Shown here: positions 1 to 5,023 of the stretch, in pieces | How positions within the stretch are numbered: the stretch's first letter is position 1 | How the letters are laid out: each line of letters opens with the position of its first letter | Position numbers and translations under genes: made by a program | NCBI GenBank assembly: GCA_947457325.1 | Contig: CANGVU010000134.1 | Location: 1 to 5,023, forward strand | Origin: Flavobacteriales bacterium | Lineage (GTDB): Bacteria; Bacteroidota; Bacteroidia; Flavobacteriales_D; Sanyastnellaceae | Direction: 5' to 3' | Length of the DNA stretch: 5,023 bases | Notes under the pieces: generated by a model | Told to the model about the DNA's origin: nothing | The model's input: the letters and a program-made list of their open reading frames with translations, nothing else | Databases searched by the model: none

Positions 1-776
1 ATGGAAGCATTGAAAGGTTGACAATCCAACGCATCCACCGAACCGTCTCCATCGGCATCCGTTGTGCAACCTTCATCAATTTGAGTATCGCAGTTGTTAT
101 CAATCAAATCATCACATACTTCAACCGCCAAAGAGCTGATAGCACCATTGGTGTCATCACAATCCGTACCTGTCAATGACCAACCATCAATCGGGGTACA
201 AGAAGTGGTAGCGGTCCCAGCGCCATCGCCATCGCCATCTGCATCGGCATAGTAGGCGGTCGGGGTGGCACATTCCACAAAACAAAAACTAAAATCGATG
301 GCTCCACCACCGTAGGCCCATAACTGAACATAAACAATTTCACCAGGCGTAAGGGCCGTTAAGGTTATCAGCGGCATAAATCCAGGACCTGAGTCATCGT
401 CACACGCCAATAATACAAATGTTCCTGCTGCGGCATCATAGGTATAAGCCGCCATGGCAGCATCAACCGTTCCGGTTGGACTCAAGGATAATTCACCAGA
501 ACTTGGAACCAATAAAGCAAACCAAGCGTCAGGTTGTTGAACGCCCGTTCCAGTAGGGTTGTTTCCACATCCGGGGCCGCCTGGATTGGCAGAAGGAGTG
601 TACAACGCGGGATCCACTATAGTTGATATACAACCAGAAGAAACAACAGTAGCTGTCAAAGGCTCATCACTCTGAGCAAAAGCTTTAATGCCTACCGTTT
701 GAAACAACGCCACAAGTGCTAGTATTAGCGAAAACTTGAAAACATCTTTTTGCTTGAAAAAAACTAATTTTTTCAT
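1..776 (-). CDS. Exported protein with PPC-like domain and MopE-type Asp/Cys-rich metal-binding repeats (N-terminal part, truncated by the window edge)
   Basis: The frame is open from the ATG at 776-774 to the window edge (258 residues, no stop), so the C-terminus is missing. Residues 1-34 form a signal peptide: Lys-rich start, hydrophobic stretch around 15-30, then AFA before Gln35, so the protein is exported. Residues ~40-170 resemble the PPC-like beta-sandwich common in secreted Bacteroidota proteins: PDAWFALLVPSSGELS (82-97), LLACDDDSGPG (122-132) and GEIVYVQLWAYG (145-156). Next comes a repeat of the Pfam 'putative metal-binding motif' (MopE) type: YYADADGDGDG (175-185), DCDDTNG (205-211), CDDLIDNNCD (221-230) and IDEGC (233-237). 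A second copy starts at DADGDGS (240-246) and runs off the edge. The aspartates suggest calcium or another cation; the paired cysteines could form disulfides. Function is unknown; a surface, adhesive or structural role is inference. Such proteins often end in a type IX secretion signal, which would lie outside the window. The gene is divergent from rel. Confidence 0.85.
   Translation of the reverse strand, partial: MKKLVFFKQKDVFKFSLILALVALFQTVGIKAFAQSDEPLTATVVSSGCISTIVDPALYTPSANPGGPGCGNNPTGTGVQQPDAWFALLVPSSGELSLSPTGTVDAAMAAYTYDAAAGTFVLLACDDDSGPGFMPLITLTALTPGEIVYVQLWAYGGGAIDFSFCFVECATPTAYYADADGDGDGAGTATTSCTPIDGWSLTGTDCDDTNGAISSLAVEVCDDLIDNNCDTQIDEGCTTDADGDGSVDALDCQPFNAS
222..239 (-). repeat. 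Three tandem hexamers encoding Asp-Gly repeats
   Basis: On the plus strand GCCATC occurs three times in a row; read on the minus strand it is GATGGC and encodes consecutive Asp-Gly pairs in the acidic loop of the metal-binding repeat. Related ATC-rich codons continue on both sides. This is a short coding microsatellite inside the gene, not a mobile element. It is in phase, so gain or loss of a unit would change loop length without shifting frame. Confidence 0.7.
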
Positions 777-798
777 GAGATAAATTTTGGTTAGTCGT

Positions 799-829
799 CA
801 AAAATAAGAAAATTCTCTAAAAATTACAA
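799..829 (-). promoter_or_regulatory. Bacteroidota-type promoter for the minus-strand exported-protein gene
   Basis: Read on the minus strand, TATTTTTG at 806-799 matches the -7 consensus TAnnTTTG exactly. A TTG at 829-827 lies 20 bases upstream of it, within the 17-23 base spacing of the Flavobacterium/Bacteroides -33/-7 promoter. Transcription should start near 795, giving a leader of about 19 bases before the ATG at 776. The leader shows no Shine-Dalgarno sequence, as is usual in this phylum. For the opposite strand the 777-911 spacer gives no comparably good match; TATTTTTT at 833-840 misses only the final G but has no clear -33 partner. Confidence 0.6.
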
Positions 830-911
830 CTTTATTTTTTCCATCCTCGCTTTTTAACAAATAAAGCAAATGCTCCTACACAAACGTCGGTTTTAATCAT
901 AGCTTAGGCAT

Positions 912-3125
912 GTGGAAATAGATTTGATAGAAGAAAACAAAGAGATTGTCAGAAGATACCGCAGTCTGTTGCGTGTATGCAATCGATCCAAGACCAAAAA
1001 TGAGCGAAACCTCATTCGAAAAGCTTTTAATGTTGCATTGGAAGCTCACAAGGACATGCGACGCAAAAGCGGCGAACCCTACATCTATCACCCGCTTGCC
1101 GTTGCAAAAATTGCAGCAGAAGAATTGGGGTTGGGGACTTTGGCCATCGTTTGTGCCTTGCTGCATGACACCGTTGAAGATACCTATATTACTTTAGACG
1201 ATATTGAGAATCTTTTTGGCAAAAAAGAAAGGATTATTATTGATGGCTTAACCAAAATTTCCGGTGTATTTGACCACCAAACCACGAGTCAACAGGCCGA
1301 GAATTTCAGAAAAATGCTGCTAACCCTCAGTGATGATGTGCGCGTTATTCTCATTAAACTGGCCGATCGACTCCACAACATGCGCACCCTGGATCACATG
1401 TCTAGGGAAAAACAATTGAAAATTGCGAGTGAAACCTTATTCATGTATGCCCCACTTGCCCATCGATTGGGATTGTATAACATCAAAACAGAATTAGAAG
1501 ATCTCAGCCTCAAATTTCAAGATCCCGATGCCTATGATGAAATTACCGCTAAATTACAAAAGACGCAAGCGGTAAGAACCAGATTTATCAATCAATTTAC
1601 CCTACCTATTCGCCGCGCATTGGATGAAATGGGCGTGAATTATGAAATCAAAAGCAGAACAAAATCGATTTATTCAATTTGGAATAAAATACATCAAAAA
1701 GGTGTTCCTTTTGAAGAAATATATGACCTGTTTGCTATCCGCATCATTATTGACAGCGATGAAGAACATGAGAAAAGTGAATGTTGGCGTGTATATGCTG
1801 CTGTAACTGACTATTACCAGCCTAGCCCTGAACGTTTAAGAGATTGGATCAGCATCCCCAAGTCCTCCGGTTACGAAGCTTTGCACACCACCGTCATGTC
1901 ACCCTCAGGGAAATGGGTAGAAGTACAGATTCGTTCAGCGCGGATGGATGATTTAGCAGAGAAAGGATATGCAGCACATTGGAAATACAAAGGTACCGTA
2001 GAATCACCTGAGAGTAAATTGGACAAATGGTTGAGTCAAGTGCGTGAAGTTTTAGAAAACCCGGGCGATGATGCTTTGGAATTTATTGACAATTTCAAAC
2101 TTTCACTTTTCTCAGAGGAAATTTATGTCTTTACTCCAAGTGGAGATCTAAAGACATTGCCCAAAGGCTCCACCGCATTGGACTTTGCTTTCAACATACA
2201 TTCTCAAATTGGCTCTCAATGTATAGGCGCAAAAGTCAACCACAAACTGGTTCCCATGAGCCATGTTATCCGCAGCGGAGACCAGATTGAAATTCTCACA
2301 TCCAAAAAACAGCGACCCAAAGAAGAATGGCTCAACATTGTGGTTACCGCCAGTGCCCGACAAAAAATTAAAGTTGCCCTCAAAGAAGAACGCAAAAAAA
2401 TAGCCGAAGAAGGAAAAGCATTGCTCCGCAAATTCTTCCAAAACATACATGCCGACTGGCTTGCTGTTAATATTGATGAATTGGTGAAGCATTTCGAAAC
2501 GTTCTCAACCCAGGAACTCTATTTCAGAATTGCAAAAGAAAAAGTTGTACTAAAAGACTTCAAAAGTTTTAAGGTAGAGGGAGGGAGAATCAAGACCTAC
2601 AAAAAGAAAGAAAATGTTTCAAATCCCGAAACGCCAAAGCTGATCACAACAGCGCCAAGCATTGGAAGTGCCGTGGTAATTGGCGATGCTGAGCAAAAGG
2701 TAGAATTTAGTTTGGCCACCTGCTGCAATCCCATACCTGGAGATGAAGTTTTTGGTTTTACAACTGTCGATGAAGGCATTAAAATTCACCGTACTTCATG
2801 CCCCAATGCGCAAGAGATGATGAGCAAATTTGCTTATCGGGTTATCAAGGCGCGCTGGAGTAGTCAAAATCTAGTACAGTTTGAAGTGGGTTTGAAATTC
2901 ACGGGGATTGACGATGTTGGATTGGTTCAAAAAATAACCAACATCATCTCAACGGATATGAGGGTAAACATGAGGGCCATTTCATTTGAAGCCATCGATG
3001 GTATTTTCAGTGGTCGGGTCATTGTGCTGGTGCATGATACCGCGCATTTGAATGATTTAATCAAAAACCTCAAAGCCGTGGATGGCGTATTAACCGTTGA
3101 CCGAATCGAGTCTGAGTTTTCATAA
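912..3125 (+). CDS. rel: Bifunctional (p)ppGpp synthetase/hydrolase, RelA/SpoT family (Rel)
   Basis: This is the cytoplasmic stringent-response enzyme: it transfers pyrophosphate from ATP to GDP/GTP to make (p)ppGpp and also hydrolyses (p)ppGpp. At 737 residues it has the full long-Rel layout. The HD hydrolase domain (~40-195) keeps H60, HDTVED (85-90) and D152 in ADRLHNM, so hydrolysis should be active. The synthetase domain (~235-360) keeps [11 protein letters not shown] (249-259), YDLFAIR (271-277), [11 protein letters not shown] (316-326) and EVQIRS (337-342); D272 and E337 are the expected Mg ligands. Both active sites look intact. A TGS domain follows (~403-465, H430 at the tRNA-end-contacting position), then a helical region, a zinc-finger-like segment (C604, C605, H626, C630) and a C-terminal ACT domain (~655-735). 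The start is GTG at 912: an in-frame TAG at 900-902 excludes anything upstream, and later ATGs would cut into the HD domain. The fur-like gene follows after 20 bases. Often annotated relA or spoT. Confidence 0.96.
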   Translation: MEIDLIEENKEIVRRYRSLLRVCNRSKTKNERNLIRKAFNVALEAHKDMRRKSGEPYIYHPLAVAKIAAEELGLGTLAIVCALLHDTVEDTYITLDDIENLFGKKERIIIDGLTKISGVFDHQTTSQQAENFRKMLLTLSDDVRVILIKLADRLHNMRTLDHMSREKQLKIASETLFMYAPLAHRLGLYNIKTELEDLSLKFQDPDAYDEITAKLQKTQAVRTRFINQFTLPIRRALDEMGVNYEIKSRTKSIYSIWNKIHQKGVPFEEIYDLFAIRIIIDSDEEHEKSECWRVYAAVTDYYQPSPERLRDWISIPKSSGYEALHTTVMSPSGKWVEVQIRSARMDDLAEKGYAAHWKYKGTVESPESKLDKWLSQVREVLENPGDDALEFIDNFKLSLFSEEIYVFTPSGDLKTLPKGSTALDFAFNIHSQIGSQCIGAKVNHKLVPMSHVIRSGDQIEILTSKKQRPKEEWLNIVVTASARQKIKVALKEERKKIAEEGKALLRKFFQNIHADWLAVNIDELVKHFETFSTQELYFRIAKEKVVLKDFKSFKVEGGRIKTYKKKENVSNPETPKLITTAPSIGSAVVIGDAEQKVEFSLATCCNPIPGDEVFGFTTVDEGIKIHRTSCPNAQEMMSKFAYRVIKARWSSQNLVQFEVGLKFTGIDDVGLVQKITNIISTDMRVNMRAISFEAIDGIFSGRVIVLVHDTAHLNDLIKNLKAVDGVLTVDRIESEFS

Positions 3126-3130
3126 AACAC

Positions 3131-3138
3131 TATCTTTG
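3131..3138 (+). promoter_or_regulatory. Bacteroidota -7 element just upstream of the fur-family gene
   Basis: TATCTTTG matches TAnnTTTG exactly and ends only 7 bases before the fur ATG at 3146. With a start point about 4 bases after the element, the transcript would begin near 3142 and have a leader of only a few bases. No good TTG/TTTG -33 element sits at the usual spacing inside the end of rel, so this rests on the -7 match alone. It lies in the 20-base gap after the rel stop, where non-coding sequence is scarce, which makes a chance match less likely but not excluded. Confidence 0.45.
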
Positions 3139-3145
3139 CCGCTCC

Positions 3146-3583
3146 ATGGAAGATTTACAGGAAAAAGTAAAGCTGCTATTCAAGGACTACTTGGAGAAAA
3201 ACGGTCATCGGAAAACTCCGGAACGGTTTGCCATTCTCAAAGAAATTTATAGTTTCTCTGGACATTTTGACATTGAGCAACTGTACACCCAAATGAAATT
3301 GCAAAAATACCGTGTTTCTAGGGCTACATTGTACAATACCATTGAACTACTCATGAGCTGTCAATTGGTTAGAAAAAATCAATTCGGTCAAAATACTGCG
3401 CATTTTGAAAAAGCTTTTCAAAACCAACAGCATGATCACATCGTTTTGATTGATACAGGTGAGGTAATTGAATTCTGTGACCCCCGTATTCATCAAATCA
3501 AGAAAACACTAGAGGAACTCTTTGGAGTTGAGATTCAGCATCACAGCTTGAATTTCTATGGAAAGCGCCCCAATTCAAAATAG
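3146..3583 (+). CDS. Fur-family metal-dependent transcriptional regulator lacking the structural zinc cysteines
   Basis: A 145-residue Fur/Zur/PerR-family protein, close to the normal family length, expected to bind DNA as a metal-loaded dimer in the cytoplasm. Residues ~1-82 are the winged helix: the N-terminal signature [17 protein letters not shown] (18-34), and a recognition helix around [12 protein letters not shown] (58-69). Residues ~83-145 are the dimerisation/metal domain. The regulatory metal site is largely present: H40, H86, E88, HDH (96-98), E109 in VIEF, and H132/H133 before SLNFYGK. Glu rather than Asp at 109 favours a Fur-like over a PerR-like sensor. The CxxC that follows HDH in classical Fur is replaced (LIDTG, 101-105), and the tail ends at YGKRPNSK without a second cysteine pair, so the structural zinc site is missing. 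Only C72 and C111 remain. Whether it senses Fe, Zn, Mn or peroxide cannot be decided here. It sits between rel and purA, 20 and 48 bases away. Confidence 0.88.
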   Translation: MEDLQEKVKLLFKDYLEKNGHRKTPERFAILKEIYSFSGHFDIEQLYTQMKLQKYRVSRATLYNTIELLMSCQLVRKNQFGQNTAHFEKAFQNQQHDHIVLIDTGEVIEFCDPRIHQIKKTLEELFGVEIQHHSLNFYGKRPNSK

Positions 3584-3608
3584 TTTTCCGTTCATTCTGT
3601 TTTACCAT

Positions 3609-3616
3609 TATTTTTG
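3609..3616 (+). promoter_or_regulatory. Bacteroidota -7 element upstream of purA
   Basis: TATTTTTG matches TAnnTTTG exactly and ends 15 bases before the ATG at 3632. A start point near 3620 would leave a leader of about 12 bases. The expected -33 position (around 3584-3590, TTTTCCG) is only a weak match. If this element is used, the alternative TTG start at 3614 lies within the promoter and cannot be the translation start on that transcript. Confidence 0.45.
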
Positions 3617-3631
3617 CGCTTTACCAATAGT

Positions 3632-4903
3632 ATGATCAATAAAACTGCGGTTCTTCTCGGTTTACAATGGGGAGATGAAGGAAAAGGGAAAATAGTAGAT
3701 GTACTCACCCCTCAATACGATATCATAGCCAGATTTCAAGGTGGACCCAATGCTGGCCACACTTTAATTTTTGACGGAAAAAAGCATGTCCTACATACCA
3801 TTCCTTCAGGAATTTTTCACGGTAATGTTATCAATGTCATTGGAAATGGTGTGGTTATAGACCCTATCATTTTTCAAAAAGAAATTGAAAAACTTCAAGA
3901 GAATGGCGTCCCATTTCAAGAACGCCTTTTGATTTCAAAAAAAGCGCATCTGATCTTGCCTACCCACCGCATTCTAGACGCAGCTTCCGAAGCAGCAAAA
4001 GGAGCGGCAAAAATTGGGTCTACATTAAAAGGGATCGGTCCTACATATATGGACAAGACGGGGAGAAATGGCTTGCGTGTTGGAGATATTTTGGAAGATG
4101 ATTTTGTTCTAAAATACAATGAGCTTAAAGAAAAGCATCTTAAGATTCTGAGTCAATACAACTTTGAATACGAATTGACAGAGATGGAAAACCAATGGAT
4201 GAAGAGCATTGCTTTTCTAAAAGCCATGACCATCATTGATAGCGAACATTACGTCAATAACGCACTAAACCAAGGGAAAAAAGTTTTGGCGGAAGGCGCA
4301 CAAGGATCCCTTTTGGACATTGACTTTGGTTCATACCCTTTTGTGACCTCAAGCAATACTGTCACTGCAGGTGCCTGCACAGGATTGGGAATTGCACCCA
4401 ATAAAATTGGTGATGTCTTTGGAATTTTCAAGGCATATTGCACCCGTGTGGGTTCTGGCCCATTTCCAACAGAGCTTCATGATGAAGTTGGAGAGCGCAT
4501 GAGAAAAGAAGGACATGAGTTTGGCTCAACAACGGGAAGACCAAGAAGATGTGGCTGGTTGGATATCCCTGCTCTAAAATATGCATGCATGATTAATGGG
4601 GTCACGGAATTGTTCATGATGAAAGCTGATGTGCTGAGCATCTTTGATGAAATCAAAATATGTACACACTACCGTTGGAAAAATGAAGTGATTGATTATT
4701 TGCCCTATAATGCAACAGAAAATTTGGAACCCGTTTATACCTCTGTGAAAGGATGGAGCACCGATTTGACCCAAATCAGTCATCAAGATCAATTTCCAGT
4801 TGAATTAAAAGACTACATTGCGTTCATATCGGATGCGGTAGGTATTCCCATCACCATCGTCTCCGTTGGTCCAGATAGAACGCAAACCATATCTATGCGA
4901 TGA
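3632..4903 (+). CDS. purA: Adenylosuccinate synthetase (PurA)
   Basis: Catalyses IMP + aspartate + GTP to adenylosuccinate + GDP + Pi, the first committed step from IMP to AMP, as a cytoplasmic homodimer. From the ATG at 3632 the protein is 423 residues, normal for bacterial PurA. Key motifs are intact: the GTP loop QWGDEGKGK (12-20) with catalytic D15 and K18, GGPNAGHT (37-44) with catalytic H43, KGIGPTYMDK (133-142), EGAQGSLLD (221-229), GSGPFPTEL (274-282), the aspartate/IMP loop GSTTGRPRR (298-306) followed by CGWLD, and the C-terminal guanine-binding SVGPDR (411-416). An in-frame TTG at 3614 would add six residues with no family similarity and overlaps a promoter-like element, so the ATG is preferred; no Shine-Dalgarno is seen. 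The last codons overlap the ATG of the next gene (ATGA, 4900-4903), suggesting coupled translation. Inhibition by (p)ppGpp is known for E. coli PurA, which makes the neighbouring rel gene relevant. Confidence 0.97.
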   Translation: MINKTAVLLGLQWGDEGKGKIVDVLTPQYDIIARFQGGPNAGHTLIFDGKKHVLHTIPSGIFHGNVINVIGNGVVIDPIIFQKEIEKLQENGVPFQERLLISKKAHLILPTHRILDAASEAAKGAAKIGSTLKGIGPTYMDKTGRNGLRVGDILEDDFVLKYNELKEKHLKILSQYNFEYELTEMENQWMKSIAFLKAMTIIDSEHYVNNALNQGKKVLAEGAQGSLLDIDFGSYPFVTSSNTVTAGACTGLGIAPNKIGDVFGIFKAYCTRVGSGPFPTELHDEVGERMRKEGHEFGSTTGRPRRCGWLDIPALKYACMINGVTELFMMKADVLSIFDEIKICTHYRWKNEVIDYLPYNATENLEPVYTSVKGWSTDLTQISHQDQFPVELKDYIAFISDAVGIPITIVSVGPDRTQTISMR

Positions 4904-5023
4904 TCAAGAAAATCCTGTGCTGCTGGATGATTGTGCTTGCGCAATCTATGATTGTGGGGCTCTTAGCACAGGACAAAATTCAACTGATTTATTCTGACAA
5001 TATTTTTTACTCTAAAAAATTAG
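4900..5023 (+). CDS. Exported protein, N-terminal fragment; possibly OstA/LptA-like
   Basis: The frame opens with ATG at 4900, overlapping the purA stop by four bases, and stays open to the window edge (41 codons). The first residues form a signal peptide: Lys3 and Lys4, a hydrophobic core from about 5 to 22, then LLA before Gln24, a typical Bacteroidota cleavage context. C7 and C8 lie too early for a lipobox, so a lipoprotein is unlikely. The start of the mature region, KIQLIYSDNIFYSKK (26-40), resembles the first strand of OstA/LptA-type lipopolysaccharide-transport proteins, which open with a strand of this kind. From memory, OstA-like genes also occur next to purA in other Bacteroidota. 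Both arguments are weak with so few residues, so export is the firm claim and the OstA assignment is tentative. Confidence 0.7.
   Translation, partial: MIKKILCCWMIVLAQSMIVGLLAQDKIQLIYSDNIFYSKKL

Noticed and set aside
781..789. TAAATTTTG as a plus-strand promoter -7 element for rel
   Set aside because: The spacing inside the motif is one base too long for TAnnTTTG and it would leave a leader of about 120 bases; there is no convincing -33 partner in the visible sequence.
897..1166. 89-codon minus-strand frame crossing the rel start
   Set aside because: Antisense to conserved rel sequence, no promoter or family similarity; the real minus-strand gene here starts at 776.
946..1197. 83-codon plus-strand frame inside the start of rel
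   Set aside because: It lies entirely within the rel HD-domain coding region in another frame, and its translation has no recognisable domain; rel has strong family motifs throughout.
2148..2492. 114-codon minus-strand frame opposite rel
   Set aside because: It is antisense to the TGS/helical region of rel, rich in Phe and Gly as expected from reverse reading of Lys/Glu- and Ala-rich codons, with no domain signature or promoter.
3126..3145. Possible terminator between rel and fur
   Set aside because: The 20-base gap has no inverted repeat followed by a T run; it holds a -7-like element instead.
3146..3583. Fur-family gene as a degenerate pseudogene because the zinc cysteines are missing
   Set aside because: Length, winged-helix signature and the regulatory metal ligands are intact, so this looks like a subfamily difference rather than decay.
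3584..3631. Possible terminator between fur and purA, because of T-rich runs
   Set aside because: The T runs are not preceded by a GC-rich hairpin; part of the T-rich sequence is the TATTTTTG element.

Overview
The window looks like chromosomal DNA from a member of the Bacteroidota. Three things support this. There are matches to the Bacteroidota -7 promoter element (TAnnTTTG) immediately upstream of three of the genes. Shine-Dalgarno sequences are absent. The protein types also fit: a RelA/SpoT enzyme with a Bacteroidota-like N-terminus, a Fur relative without the usual zinc cysteines, a PurA reading GGPNAGHT, and a secreted protein with an Asp-rich MopE-type repeat whose mature end begins with Gln. 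I cannot name the genus.

Layout. Bases 1-776 (minus strand) hold the first 258 residues of a large exported protein: signal peptide, a PPC-like beta-sandwich, then one full and one started Asp/Cys-rich putative metal-binding repeat. Its end lies outside the window. Bases 777-911 are an AT-rich divergent intergenic region with a good promoter for the minus-strand gene. From 912 to the end, four genes run on the plus strand with little space between them: a bifunctional (p)ppGpp synthetase/hydrolase (912-3125), a Fur-family regulator (3146-3583), adenylosuccinate synthetase purA (3632-4903), and the first 41 codons of an exported protein whose ATG overlaps the purA stop (4900-5023). The last may be an OstA/LptA-like protein.

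How the genes fit together. The plus-strand block looks like a housekeeping cluster. Rel makes and degrades (p)ppGpp; PurA uses GTP to commit IMP to AMP synthesis and is a known (p)ppGpp target in E. coli, so the alarmone enzyme and a purine enzyme it can affect lie in one cluster. The Fur-family gene between them would add metal-responsive regulation, but its targets cannot be read from this window. Promoter-like -7 motifs just before fur and purA suggest internal transcription starts giving very short 5' leaders, on top of possible read-through from rel.

I found no RNA gene, CRISPR array, insertion sequence, attachment site or convincing intrinsic terminator. I see no clear evidence of a previously undescribed system; the points most worth checking are the secreted metal-binding repeat protein, the zinc-cysteine-free Fur, and the near-leaderless internal promoters.
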